Below, in pieces: positions 28,084-37,222 of a stretch of 64,000 bases of DNA. The DNA comes from Psychrosphaera aestuarii (GTDB taxonomy: Bacteria > Pseudomonadota > Gammaproteobacteria > Enterobacterales > Alteromonadaceae). The position numbers and the translations under genes are program-made. The stretch lies in the NCBI RefSeq assembly GCF_017948405.1, contig NZ_CP072844.1:2108001-2172000 (forward strand). Reading direction: 5' to 3'. The notes beneath the pieces were generated by a model. It was not told where the DNA came from. It did not search any database and saw nothing but the letters and a program-made list of their open reading frames with translations. Numbering within the stretch: position 1 is the first letter of the stretch; every line of letters starts with the position of its first letter.

Positions 28084-29304
28084 ATGCAACGACTAGCAAA
28101 TCTACCTTCAGAAATAAAACAGTACCTTGTGGTCACTGGTAACTACTGGGCGTTTACATTGACCGACGGGGCACTCCGAATGCTCGTGGTTCTGTATTTC
28201 CATCAATTGGGTTATGCGCCATTGAGTATTGCCATGCTGTTTTTATTTTATGAAGTATTTGGCGTAGTAACCAATTTAGTTGGTGGCTGGATTGGTGCAA
28301 GGCTTGGTTTAAACAAAACCATGAATATTGGTTTAGCCTTGCAGGTCGTCGCATTGCTTATGCTCGCGGTTCCTAGTGGTTGGTTGACGGTTGCCTACGT
28401 TATGGCAGCTCAAGCCCTTTCTGGTATCGCAAAAGATCTTAATAAAATGAGCGCGAAGAGCTCAATTAAAATGCTGGTCGCTAAAGGCCAAGAAGATACT
28501 CTATTTAAATGGGTCGCCATTTTAACGGGCTCTAAAAATGCGTTAAAAGGAATTGGATTTTTCTTAGGCGGCGTATTGCTTTCTATATTTGGCTTTAAAG
28601 GCTCAATGGTATTTATGGCGTCCGTGTTAGCCTTGGTTTGGGTGTTTAGCATGATTGTGCTTAAAAAGGATTTAGGCAAAGCTAAAACAAAACCTAAATT
28701 CACCGACATTTTTTCAAAAAGCCAGTCCATCAATATTCTCTCCGCGGCACGCTTATTTTTATTTGGCGCGCGAGATGTTTGGTTTGTTGTTGCCCTTCCA
28801 GTCTTTCTTTCACAAATTTTCAATTGGGATCACTGGCAGGTTGGTGGCTTCTTAGCAGTGTGGGTAATTGGTTACGGCATAGTTCAATCATTTGCACCTA
28901 AACTAATAAAAACCAGTAAGCCTTTGTCGCCGTCGCAACAAACGGTTAAGTGGGCTTCCCTTTTAGCCATCACACCACTGGCTATTGCACTTTCACTGCA
29001 CTTTAATTGGTGGGTTGAAGCATCATTAGTTGTTGGTTTGATGTTTTTCGGGGTTCTGTTTGCCATCAATTCGTCACTTCATAGTTATCTGATCGTGAGC
29101 ATGGCCGATGCCGATGGCGTTTCACTCGATGTAGGTTTTTACTATATGGCTAATGCGCTAGGCCGGTTAATAGGCACGATTTTGTCTGGCTATGTGTACC
29201 AGCAATATGGTTTGGAGTATTGCTTAATTATTTCATTTTTGTTTATCGTGCTTACGGCATTAATTTCAATTAAATTACCAAACGACGTAGCTAAGCCCGC
29301 TTAA
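28084..29304 (+). CDS. arsJ: ArsJ organoarsenical efflux transporter
   Basis: This 406-residue, 12-helix MFS transporter is of the ArsJ type and exports 1-arseno-3-phosphoglycerate, which then breaks down to free arsenate outside the cell. The opening ITGNYWAFTLTDGALRMLVV-like stretch (here VTGNYWAFTLTDGALRMLVV), the GWIGARLGLNKTMNIGL loop and FLFGARDVWFVVALPVFL are typical of the family. It lies 56 bases after the GAPDH gene, with which it forms a two-gene functional unit. Its 3' end overlaps the convergent yjdM gene by 14 bases. No arsB or acr3 arsenite pump is present in the window, so this looks like an arsenate-specific resistance module. Confidence 0.93.
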   Translation: MQRLANLPSEIKQYLVVTGNYWAFTLTDGALRMLVVLYFHQLGYAPLSIAMLFLFYEVFGVVTNLVGGWIGARLGLNKTMNIGLALQVVALLMLAVPSGWLTVAYVMAAQALSGIAKDLNKMSAKSSIKMLVAKGQEDTLFKWVAILTGSKNALKGIGFFLGGVLLSIFGFKGSMVFMASVLALVWVFSMIVLKKDLGKAKTKPKFTDIFSKSQSINILSAARLFLFGARDVWFVVALPVFLSQIFNWDHWQVGGFLAVWVIGYGIVQSFAPKLIKTSKPLSPSQQTVKWASLLAITPLAIALSLHFNWWVEASLVVGLMFFGVLFAINSSLHSYLIVSMADADGVSLDVGFYYMANALGRLIGTILSGYVYQQYGLEYCLIISFLFIVLTALISIKLPNDVAKPA

Positions 29305-29626
29305 CAAACTTAGCCGTCACCATCATTTCGCCAATGCCATCAACTTTACAATCAAGTTGGTGGTCTTTACCTTCTACAATGCGGCGAATCGTGGCTTTAG
29401 TGCCTACTTTTATTACTTGAGAGCTGCCTTTTATTTTCAAATCTTTAGCAACCGTTACTTTGTCACCTTCATTTAATAGCGTGCCATTGGCATCCTTAAC
29501 CACAATTTTTTCTTCGGCTGCTAGCTCGTCTGGGTTCCATTCGAAACTACACTCAGGGCACACAAGGTTTTGTTGGTCTTGATATACAAATTCAGACTGA
29601 CAGCTTGGACAAGGAGGAAGCGACAT
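29291..29626 (-). CDS. yjdM: YjdM/PhnA-family zinc-ribbon protein
   Basis: This 111-residue protein starts with a zinc ribbon (LPPCPSCQSEF and LVCPECSFEW, two CxxC knuckles) followed by a PhnA beta domain: VVKDANGTLLNEGDKVTVAKDLKIKGSS, a GTKATIRRIVEG turn, and the DCKVDGIGEMMVTAKFVKRA end. It matches E. coli YjdM (formerly PhnA) along its whole length. The true function is unknown; phosphonate involvement was an early annotation. An AAGGAAAAT ribosome site is close to the ATG. Its leader contains an 11-copy hexamer repeat 21 bases upstream of the start, and its 3' end overlaps arsJ. Confidence 0.93.
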   Translation of the reverse strand: MSLPPCPSCQSEFVYQDQQNLVCPECSFEWNPDELAAEEKIVVKDANGTLLNEGDKVTVAKDLKIKGSSQVIKVGTKATIRRIVEGKDHQLDCKVDGIGEMMVTAKFVKRA

Positions 29627-29647
29627 TATTTTCCTTTTTAAATTTGG

Positions 29648-29713
29648 TTTTGCTTTTGCTTTTGCTTTTGCTTTTGCTTTTGCTTTTGCTTTTGCTTTTG
29701 CTTTTGCTTTTGC
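29648..29713. repeat. Eleven-copy TTTTGC hexamer repeat upstream of yjdM
   Basis: TTTTGC is repeated 11 times without error (66 bases), read as GCAAAA in the yjdM direction. It lies between the serine hydrolase gene and yjdM, where the yjdM promoter or leader should be. A long leucine-rich open frame through it is an artefact of the repeat. Confidence 0.95.
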
Positions 29714-29745
29714 AAAAAAGCCTACATTGCTCTTATGGATTACGG

Positions 29746-30813
29746 TTAGTTCTCTGCATCGTTTTTCAAAATTTTCACGATTCGATTGATCATAATTTCA
29801 GACAAATTCCATTCGTAACCGTCAAAATCTGTGGTGTTTATAAACTGCACAACCACAGTGTCAATGTCTTTGTGATATTCAGCATAACTCTGATAACCAA
29901 CGACTAAACCACCGTGTTCGTATACGTAAAGCTGGTCGTATATTTCTTTCTCGCCAGCTTCAAACACAGAACCGTCATTTAATGCTCGAAGAAAAATGCC
30001 AACATCTTCCGCTGTCGCCATCATACCGTAATCTTGTGGCTTTTGATCTTCTTCATAACCAACATAATAACCACTCATTACGTCATCTAAATTCACGTCA
30101 TTAATTGAGCCATAAGTATTTTGAAGTTCTAAAGGCTTAATAATTCTCTCAACTATAAATTGATAATAGTCATAACCAACGGTTTGCTCGATTATGCGAC
30201 TTAATAATAAGTAGTTTGTGTTTGAGTACTCATAACCTTCATTTGGAGCGAAGCTAGCTGGTAAATCTAATGCAAACGCCAAGCTTTCATCATCAGTATG
30301 TGGATGATCTAACCAAAATGCAGGATTGTTCGTGTAATTAGGAATGCCACTTCGGTGCTGCGCCATCATTTGAATAGTGATGGTTTCTAAATTTTCAATG
30401 CGCCCTATTAACTCAGGGAAATATTCAGAAACAGGAGTATCAATAGACAGTCGCTTTTCATTCGCAAGTTTAGCGATAGATACCGCAACATACAGCTTGC
30501 TTATGCTCGCAATTTTAAACAAAGAGTCAGGTTCAGCAGGTACTTGGTTTGCTCTATCTTTCCAACCACCGGTATAAAACTGAGCTGGCTCATTGCCCTG
30601 TTGAACATAAACAATCATGCCGTCAAAACCGTGGTTTATAGCTTCATCAACTTGTGCTTGAACCGTGTTTGGTAATGGTAACAGCCAGGCGTAAACTAAT
30701 ATCCACGGCACAAAAAACAGCGATATCACAGTCCCAAATAATAGGCTCAACCTAAGCAATAGAACGCCTAAAGAGATCTTTGATTTAGCAGGGGCTGCGT
30801 TGTTAGTTTCCAT
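29746..30813 (-). CDS. Membrane-anchored serine hydrolase (beta-lactamase class C fold)
   Basis: This 355-residue protein has an N-terminal membrane helix (ISLGVLLLRLSLLFGTVISLFFVPWILVYAW region) and a class C beta-lactamase/DD-peptidase domain. The nucleophile motif is SISK (in LFKIASISKLYVAV), the second motif is YSN in YEYSNTNYLLLSR, and HGG near VYEHGGLVVGYQSY takes the third position. It is likely to act in the periplasm as an esterase or peptidase; resistance activity is not implied. A clean ATG starts it. It lies downstream of the decayed M1 peptidase gene on the same strand. The substrate is unknown. Confidence 0.88.
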   Translation of the reverse strand: METNNAAPAKSKISLGVLLLRLSLLFGTVISLFFVPWILVYAWLLPLPNTVQAQVDEAINHGFDGMIVYVQQGNEPAQFYTGGWKDRANQVPAEPDSLFKIASISKLYVAVSIAKLANEKRLSIDTPVSEYFPELIGRIENLETITIQMMAQHRSGIPNYTNNPAFWLDHPHTDDESLAFALDLPASFAPNEGYEYSNTNYLLLSRIIEQTVGYDYYQFIVERIIKPLELQNTYGSINDVNLDDVMSGYYVGYEEDQKPQDYGMMATAEDVGIFLRALNDGSVFEAGEKEIYDQLYVYEHGGLVVGYQSYAEYHKDIDTVVVQFINTTDFDGYEWNLSEIMINRIVKILKNDAEN

Positions 30814-30949
30814 GGTAAATAATCTGACCTTTTTTTGAAGGGAACAAACTATAAACCGAAGCGTTGCGCATTTGAACCTTTAAATTAAATACAATCAATA
30901 ACTCACGGGCACCAAGCACTGTGACGTAGGTGCTCCTTGTTTACCTTAT

Positions 30950-32147
30950 TTACTTTCGTTTTGCACGTTTGGCCAAGTTTTCTTCGCAGCTACCAATTAT
31001 GGGTAGTTTTCTTAGCACTTTCATTTCAGGATCAACAATAATTCTGGCATTCCTAGGTATTGCCATACTGGCACCGCCAGCCGGTACATCAATAACGTTA
31101 ATTTGGCCGTTAATGGATACAGGAATAGGCATCGGGAAATCCACATTACCAGGAACTTGCCAGTTTAAGGTGAGCGTTTCCGCTGCAATGTCCGTTTTTA
31201 AATTTGGTAGTTCAGCTTGTTTAAGGTAAACATTAAATAACCAAGTGTAATCATCACCAGTAACCTTATTAACGATATCAATAAACTCCTGAGTATTTCG
31301 GTATCTCGGAGTGATTTCATCATTTAACTCGAAGTCTTCGCCATAGACTAAATCACGGGTCGCTTGCCAAAACTTTTCATCACCGATTAACCATCGTAAG
31401 GTATGTAATGTCCAACCCCCTTTGCCATAAATATCAGAGTTGAACGCTTGGTTTGAGGTAATTTCACCATCAAGTACGATGGCGTGGCAATTCACTAACC
31501 CAAGGTAGGATTCGTACATTCTATGTTGATAAGCCGCTTCACCATATCTATACAAGGAATACGCTGGTTGCATGTACAACCCAAACCCTTCATGAAGCCA
31601 TGCGTCATTGAGCTTTTCGTGGGTCATCACATTTCCAAACCATTCGTGAGCAAGTTCGTGGTGCAACAAAAAGTCAAAACCATGCTCATCACGAACATAC
31701 TTTTTGCCATAAGCATTTATAGTTTGGTGTTCCATGCCCAAGTGTGGCGTTTCAACAAACCCGAGTTTTTCTGTATACCAAGGATATGGTCCAATCATAT
31801 TTTCAAAAAATTCGATCTGATGCATTAAATCATCATCAATCATGGTGGTGGCTTTATCAACGCTTTGAGGCAGTGCCCAAAACTCTATGGGTACTCGTTT
31901 GCCGTTGACGCTTGTATAGGACTTTTTGATATGCTGGTAAGGCCCAATATTTAACGCAATATTATAGTCGCTAGCCGGTATCTCCAATTATCGGGTCCAA
32001 CTCCGGAATTTTACTGCATGCACCTAAACTAAAAGTCAGCAACGCTGAACACAGCATCTTATTTAAGAAGATTGACTTGGTGGGTTCGTGTAATGTGTGC
32101 CTTAGCACCGTTCGTGCAAAACTAACTTTCCGTTTAGCAGACATCAT
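30950..32147 (-). pseudogene. Decayed M1-family metallopeptidase lipoprotein gene
   Basis: The start is intact: ATG 32147 after GGGATAAA, then a signal sequence with lipobox SLGAC and CSKIPELDPIIGDTG, stopped by TAG. One frame over, the gene resumes at SDYNIALNIGPYQHIKK and reads to the end, including GMEHQ and the zinc motif HELAHEW with its distal Glu in WLHEGFGLY. About 200 residues of the N-terminal M1 beta domain are missing between the two parts, so this is an internal deletion plus frameshift. The 345-residue open frame that remains begins only at a TTG without ribosome site, so a functional product is unlikely, although the active site itself is intact. Confidence 0.82.
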
Positions 32148-32194
32148 TTTATCCCTAGGTATAAAAGTAAATTAATAACGTAAGGTATACTCTG

Positions 32195-33286
32195 TTATTC
32201 AGCCGTTTTCAATACAACGTTATTACGACCAGACTCTTTGGCCTCGTACAATGCCTTGTCGGCATCCCGAATTGCATTCGATATACTTATAGACTCATCA
32301 ACCTCACAGAGCCCAAAACTGCAAGTCACCCAGAGCTCAGCGTCATTTATTTTTAAAGGTGATTGACTCAGTGTCTCGCGCAAACTTTCAAGCACTCGCC
32401 TAGCGTCTTTTGCTGTGGTTTCGGGAAAAATAAACATAAACTCTTCTCCGCCCCAGCGAGCTAACACATCTTGTTGCCGAATACGTTTTTTAAACAAAGA
32501 GGAAATAGCCACCAAAACATCATCCCCTTTTTCATGACCCAAGGTGTCATTAATACGTTTAAAGTGATCAATATCACCAATGGCAATACTAAAATGTCGC
32601 TGAGTTCTCTGCGTTCTGGCGTATTCGCTCTCTAATACTGCTTGTGCGCCGCGTCTGTTCATCAATTGAGTGAGATGGTCGTGGTGGGCCATTCGCTCAA
32701 ACTGCTCAGATAGATGTAAGGTGGTTCGGTAACTCCTCTCTCGACTGTATTCATAAAATGCCGACAAAAAACTGACCGTCAAAAACGAATACAATAACCT
32801 TGTCTTAAAAGTGTAAGAATAAGTAGTTAACAATAACGACTCATCAAATACAAAAAACAACAAAGTACAAACAATAACAAAGGCAATAAGGGCTAATACC
32901 CCCCTAACAAATCCAGCAAAAAACATGGTGACCGGCGCCACCAAATAAATCCATAATGGCCCGGTATTGTCTGCCCCGCCCGTTACCAATAAAGTCAAAA
33001 CTAAAACCATTAAACAAGTGATTAGAATGCTGACAGAAATAAATCGTCCCATAGATGATTCAAATTTAATTTGAATGCGGTGCGATATAAAAAACAAAGT
33101 ACTTGCGGTAAATAGTATTAGAGCCAATCCAAGCTCGTTACCCCACCAAGCTCTCAAACCCAATAAGAAAGTGAGGGAGACACCGACCGCAGCGAACAAA
33201 TTCACTACCATTATTCGACGATTCGTTTCATCTTTATGTTCAGGTCGAACACCGCTGTGAATAAAGTCTTTCATTTTTTTTATCAT
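32195..33286 (-). CDS. Membrane diguanylate cyclase (GGDEF)
   Basis: This protein has about six N-terminal hydrophobic helices (from MVVNLFAAVGVSLTFLLGLR to LYSFLTVSFLSAFYEYS) and a C-terminal GGDEF domain. The domain contains DHLTQLMNRRGA, IAIGDIDHFKRINDTLGHEKGD and the active site RWGGEEFMFIFPE. The catalytic GGEEF is intact, so it should make cyclic di-GMP. The frame extends to a TTG at 33412, but I choose the ATG at 33286 (MIKKMKDFIHSG, 363 residues) because the upstream extension is not hydrophobic and begins with TTG; ATG 33274 is also possible. The sensor part is unclassified. No obvious operon partner. Confidence 0.88.
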   Translation of the reverse strand: MIKKMKDFIHSGVRPEHKDETNRRIMVVNLFAAVGVSLTFLLGLRAWWGNELGLALILFTASTLFFISHRIQIKFESSMGRFISVSILITCLMVLVLTLLVTGGADNTGPLWIYLVAPVTMFFAGFVRGVLALIAFVIVCTLLFFVFDESLLLTTYSYTFKTRLLYSFLTVSFLSAFYEYSRERSYRTTLHLSEQFERMAHHDHLTQLMNRRGAQAVLESEYARTQRTQRHFSIAIGDIDHFKRINDTLGHEKGDDVLVAISSLFKKRIRQQDVLARWGGEEFMFIFPETTAKDARRVLESLRETLSQSPLKINDAELWVTCSFGLCEVDESISISNAIRDADKALYEAKESGRNNVVLKTAE

Positions 33287-33453
33287 AACAATTCGGGGTG
33301 CTACCTTATGTGCTGATTTACATGGACAAATTATAAAACGGTAGATAATACTTACGGGATCAATTACGTTCCTGTAATCGATAACAGTAATACAAGATTT
33401 TAATTTCTTCAATGCTAGGACATTTTGACAATACTAGTACGGGAAAAGTATTT

Positions 33454-34242
33454 TTAACACCCTGATTTACACTTCAATCTTAGTGTGTTCTCGAAAAGAG
33501 TAGGGTTTTTGATCTGATTAAGGAGCTTTGATTCAGGTAAACAATCATCATCTACGTAGTCAACAAAATCCGCAGTCGCATCAAATACAAGAATATCGAG
33601 CGCTAATCTGTCCAAACCATATATACCGCGATGGATCATATCCGCTGAAAACACCAACAAGTCGCCGGCGGCCAACGGGATCCTTTTACCTAACGGTAAA
33701 TCGTCATGGCTTTGATGACCATTGAGCTCTTCTCTAACATTTAACTCTAACTCATTGTCCCAGCGCGCATGACTGCCTGGCACTAACTCCATGCCTAGCT
33801 CATCAAACAGCGGAACTCTAAAGTGTACGACCTGTGTTTCTTGTATGGCCTTTTGTTGACCTTCCAAGTCATGGTCGTATTGGCAATCTCGATGCCAAAA
33901 GTCCTTTTGCTCAGGCCTAACCGGATTAAAAAACAACTGAGTATTCATAAAGGCTGGCTGGTTATGAATAATTGTATTGATCACCGCCATCAACTTGGGG
34001 CAGGAAATAAAATTAAATAAGCGGATTCTCTCTTGAGAGTTTAAATACTGGCTACCGGTAATAAGAGAAGAGTTAAACGCTTCTTCCTTATAAAACGTTT
34101 CGTTATCAAGTTTCCAACGTTCGTGGAATTTTAAAACGACCTCCCTGAGTGTGGAAATCTCAGAGGCAGTAAAATAATTTCTTAAAACAAAGTAACCGTG
34201 TTCGTTATAGTCACGACTACACTGCATTAACGTTTCCAACAT
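33454..34242 (-). CDS. Phytanoyl-CoA dioxygenase (PhyH) family protein
   Basis: This 262-residue Fe(II)/2-oxoglutarate-dependent oxygenase-like protein opens with YNEHGYFVLRNYFTASEISTLREVV, typical of PhyH. The metal-binding facial triad can be read as HRD in KDFWHRDCQYDHD and the distal His in DMIHRGIYGLDRLALDILVF, with Arg of that segment near the 2-oxoglutarate site. MELVPGSHARW is also characteristic. The substrate is unknown; PhyH relatives hydroxylate fatty acyl chains, ectoine or small metabolites. It is followed, after a 61-base gap on the upstream side, by the DUF3297 gene, but no clear operon role emerges. Confidence 0.88.
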   Translation of the reverse strand: MLETLMQCSRDYNEHGYFVLRNYFTASEISTLREVVLKFHERWKLDNETFYKEEAFNSSLITGSQYLNSQERIRLFNFISCPKLMAVINTIIHNQPAFMNTQLFFNPVRPEQKDFWHRDCQYDHDLEGQQKAIQETQVVHFRVPLFDELGMELVPGSHARWDNELELNVREELNGHQSHDDLPLGKRIPLAAGDLLVFSADMIHRGIYGLDRLALDILVFDATADFVDYVDDDCLPESKLLNQIKNPTLFENTLRLKCKSGC

Positions 34243-34303
34243 TTACTTAAACTGCCTCTGGCTTTATCAACAATTTAGCTTTCTAAATTTGCACAATGCT
34301 CAA

Positions 34304-34552
34304 TTATTTATAAAACGCTTCTACTGTACCTGTTTTTTTAATAAGTAATGGCTGGCCACGACGATCAAGTGCCTTAGCAGATGCTACTTTTACCCAGCCT
34401 TCGCTGATGCAATACTCTTCAACATCATTACGCTCTTTACCATTTAAAGTAATGCCAATATGGTGCTCAATAATTTCAGCGTTGTAGTGAGGACTACGAG
34501 GGTTAATTGAAAGGTGGTTTGGTAACTCTGGTAAATCCGTCTTGTCGTTCAT
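34304..34552 (-). CDS. DUF3297 small protein
   Basis: This 82-residue cytoplasmic protein matches DUF3297 (PF11730): DLPELPNHLSINPRSPHYN, GITLNGKERNDVEEYCISEGW and VASAKALDRRGQPLLIKKTGTVEAFYK are all family blocks. Its length is that of the family. The function is unknown; relatives have sometimes been annotated as glutathione-peroxidase-associated. It stands apart from its neighbours, with 123 bases before the SQR fusion gene. Confidence 0.88.
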   Translation of the reverse strand: MNDKTDLPELPNHLSINPRSPHYNAEIIEHHIGITLNGKERNDVEEYCISEGWVKVASAKALDRRGQPLLIKKTGTVEAFYK

Positions 34553-34675
34553 AGTATAAAATTCCGCTACTTGTCACATCAATTACAGGCATGACATAAA
34601 AAAAGTGCGCCATTGTAGTCAATACTCCACTATGGCTCAAGGTTTAGTCACTATCGCCCTATTAAAATAAACGTT

Positions 34676-36376
34676 TTATTCAGTGCTACTATGATTGTTT
34701 GACACAGAAACATGTTCCGGTGTGATCATCCACTCTCTACCTTTTAACATGCCTTGCCAATACACCGCAGGAAGTACTTTTTCTTTTAAATACCAAGCCA
34801 GCGAAGATGGTTTTTTGTCATTAATTAACCAAGTTGGAAAACTATTTAGGATTTTGCCGCCGTACCCAAATTCCGCCAAAACGACTTTTCCTACTTCCAC
34901 GGTTAATGGACAACTCCCGTAACCGTTGTATATCGCTTTTTTATCAGCTTCGCCACGCTCATATAAAAGGTTAGTGGCAACAACAGGCGCTTGCATTCGC
35001 GCGGCTGCCGCAGTTTTGGCATTAGGTGCATTTGTCGCGTCGCCCAAAGCAAAAACATTTGCGTACTTTTTATGTTGTAACGTAGATTGATCAATATCTA
35101 TCCAGCCATTAGTATCTGCCAAAGGACTAGACTTGATAAAGTCTGGAGCCGACTGTGGAGGCACAACATGCAACATATCAAACTCAATTTCTTTTAAAAA
35201 TACTGAGTCCCCTTGCGTTACTTTAAAGATTGCTGTTTTCGACTTACCTTTAACCTCAATCAGTTCCTGTGAAAAATTTAGTTTCGCGTTATATTTCTCA
35301 ACATATTCCATTAATGCTGGAACGTATTCTTTTACGCCAAACAGCACTGGTCCAGCATTGTAAAATTCCACTTCTATATTTCTCAACGCGTCATTTTTGT
35401 ACCAGTAGTCGCTTGATAAATACATGGCTTTTTGGGGTGCTCCGGCACATTTTATTGGCATAGGTGGTTGAGAGAATACAGCTTTACCTGATTTAAGGTT
35501 TTGGACCAACTCCCACGTATACGGAGCCAAATCATATCGATAATTTGAAGTTACACCATTTTGCCCAAGTGTTTCAGTTAACCCTTTGATTTTATTCCAG
35601 TCCAATTTAATACCCGGGCAAACAATCAATTGCTCGTATTTTATTGCCCGGCAACCATCTATAATTATTAAGTTTTCATCTGGCAAGAACGCCGCTACTG
35701 CAGACTGTATCCATTTAACGCCTTTGGGAATAATCGACGCCATTGTTCTAACTGTTTGTTGTGGTGAAAACACACCTCTGCCAACCAATGTCCAGCCAGG
35801 CTGGTAATAATGAATATCACTGGGGTCAATGATAACGATGTCCGCATTTGGGCTTCTCGCTTTAATGCTCGCTGCAGCCGCTATTCCACCAGCGCCACCG
35901 CCTACAATCACAATTGAATAAACGGCATCATAGCTATTAACATTGGTTTCACCATTATTTTGTAACCGTCTTACAACTCCCGCCAAGTCATAGCCTGCAT
36001 TTTGACCAAGTTTTAAAATTTCATCATAAGAATATTTTGGATGAGCGCCCATGGACCACAAGGTAATAGACCGTGTGCCGGTACGACAATAAGCTAATGT
36101 AGGGCTAGGTAAAGCGTCTAACTTTGATTTAAAGTCAGTCACCTCTTGTTCAGTCACCTTTGCACTTGGCACTGGAACATGAATACAGGTCAATCCTAAT
36201 TCAGTCGCGCGTTGTTGTATTTCATCAAAGGTAACTTGCTCTGCACTCTCACCGTCGGGGCGATTACACATGATAGACTTAAAACCCAAAGCACTAATTT
36301 TTTCAACATCGTCAACGGTAATTTGTGGGCTTACTGAGAAGTTTTCCGTTACATTTTTATAATTTGTATTATACAT
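34676..36376 (-). CDS. DUF442 phosphatase-like domain fused to sulfide:quinone oxidoreductase-like enzyme
   Basis: This is a 566-residue two-domain protein. Residues 1-110 form a DUF442 (Blh-type) tyrosine-phosphatase-like domain with LAYCRTGTRSITLW, carrying the CxxGxR loop. Residues about 150-560 form an FAD/NAD-binding oxidoreductase of the SQR family: GGGAGGIAAAASIKARSPNADIVIID, YYQPGWTLVGRGVF, and VFALGDATNAPNAKTAAAAR for the flavin. I start at ATG 36376, 8 bases after AGGAGA. SQR enzymes pass electrons from sulfide to the quinone pool and form persulfides. The context (TauE exporter, MBL persulfide-type hydrolase, heme protein) strongly supports sulfide detoxification. Confidence 0.9.
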   Translation of the reverse strand: MYNTNYKNVTENFSVSPQITVDDVEKISALGFKSIMCNRPDGESAEQVTFDEIQQRATELGLTCIHVPVPSAKVTEQEVTDFKSKLDALPSPTLAYCRTGTRSITLWSMGAHPKYSYDEILKLGQNAGYDLAGVVRRLQNNGETNVNSYDAVYSIVIVGGGAGGIAAAASIKARSPNADIVIIDPSDIHYYQPGWTLVGRGVFSPQQTVRTMASIIPKGVKWIQSAVAAFLPDENLIIIDGCRAIKYEQLIVCPGIKLDWNKIKGLTETLGQNGVTSNYRYDLAPYTWELVQNLKSGKAVFSQPPMPIKCAGAPQKAMYLSSDYWYKNDALRNIEVEFYNAGPVLFGVKEYVPALMEYVEKYNAKLNFSQELIEVKGKSKTAIFKVTQGDSVFLKEIEFDMLHVVPPQSAPDFIKSSPLADTNGWIDIDQSTLQHKKYANVFALGDATNAPNAKTAAAARMQAPVVATNLLYERGEADKKAIYNGYGSCPLTVEVGKVVLAEFGYGGKILNSFPTWLINDKKPSSLAWYLKEKVLPAVYWQGMLKGREWMITPEHVSVSNNHSSTE

Positions 36377-36403
36377 CGATATTTCTCCTAATCCTTGAGC
36401 CAT

Positions 36404-37222
36404 TTAAACAAGCTCTTTTGAGATAATAAAAACTGCAATTATCAGGGTAAAAAAAGCGAAGAATTTTTGTAGTGTCACGCCATCTAGTTTTTTTGCTAAT
36501 TTGGTTGATACTGCCATTCCCACAATAGTCGCCACTAACATAAGTGGTAGTAAGGGGACTTCTAATGGAATTCCGGCTTGTAGATCACCCACAAAACCAA
36601 GCAGTGACTTAAGCGCAATAATAAACAGTGACGCGCCAACGGCATTTTTAATTGGCATACCTAAAAATAGAACCAATGCAGGGATGATCAAAAATCCACC
36701 TCCCGCGCCCAGAATACCGGTAACAAGCCCAACGACTGCACCTTCAAACATTATTAGCGTCACTTTAGGCTTTTTGGTTTGCTCAGGTAATTCGTTATCA
36801 CCAGCACTTTCCAATGCCGGTTTAGCTCGGTAAGATTTCAACAGCATCATGATCGCCGAAGCGAACATTAAGGCTGCAAAAAGTAGCATAATCGCTGTAT
36901 TTTTTGACAACTCAAACGGTGAGGTCAATAAGGTATCAGGAATATTCGGCATAATAAAAGCACGAGTAATGTAAACCGCAATAATGGATGGCGCCGCAAA
37001 TAGCAACGAGGCTTTAACGTCAACTAGTCCATCTTTGAAATAACGATAAGCACCAAAGGCTGCCGTCGCTCCCACTAATAGTAATGAGTAGCCCGTTGCA
37101 ATATCTGGCGATACGCCCATGAGATAAACTAAAATGGGTACGGTCAGGATTGAGCCGCCACCTCCGATAACTCCAAGCACAACGCCCATCAATACCGCCA
37201 TTAAATAGCCGAGTAATATCAT
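36404..37222 (-). CDS. TauE/SafE-family sulfite/anion exporter
   Basis: This 272-residue membrane protein has about eight helices and the internal repeat of the TauE/SafE family: GVIGGGGSILTVPILVYLMG near the start and GILGAGGGFLIIPALVLFLG in the second half. It probably exports sulfite or a related sulfur anion formed by the neighbouring sulfide-oxidising enzymes. Its ATG overlaps the stop of the heme-protein gene by 4 bases (ATGA), and it ends 27 bases before the start of the SQR fusion, so the three genes form one operon. Confidence 0.92.
   Translation of the reverse strand: MILLGYLMAVLMGVVLGVIGGGGSILTVPILVYLMGVSPDIATGYSLLLVGATAAFGAYRYFKDGLVDVKASLLFAAPSIIAVYITRAFIMPNIPDTLLTSPFELSKNTAIMLLFAALMFASAIMMLLKSYRAKPALESAGDNELPEQTKKPKVTLIMFEGAVVGLVTGILGAGGGFLIIPALVLFLGMPIKNAVGASLFIIALKSLLGFVGDLQAGIPLEVPLLPLMLVATIVGMAVSTKLAKKLDGVTLQKFFAFFTLIIAVFIISKELV

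Noticed and set aside
29605..29907. Leucine-rich open reading frame through the TTTTGC array
   Set aside because: The long leucine run is only the hexamer repeat translated; there is no ribosome site and it overlaps the yjdM leader and the serine hydrolase gene.
30950..31987. Intact short M1 peptidase
   Set aside because: The open frame starts at a TTG without ribosome site and lacks the N-terminal domain, whose lipoprotein start survives upstream in another frame.
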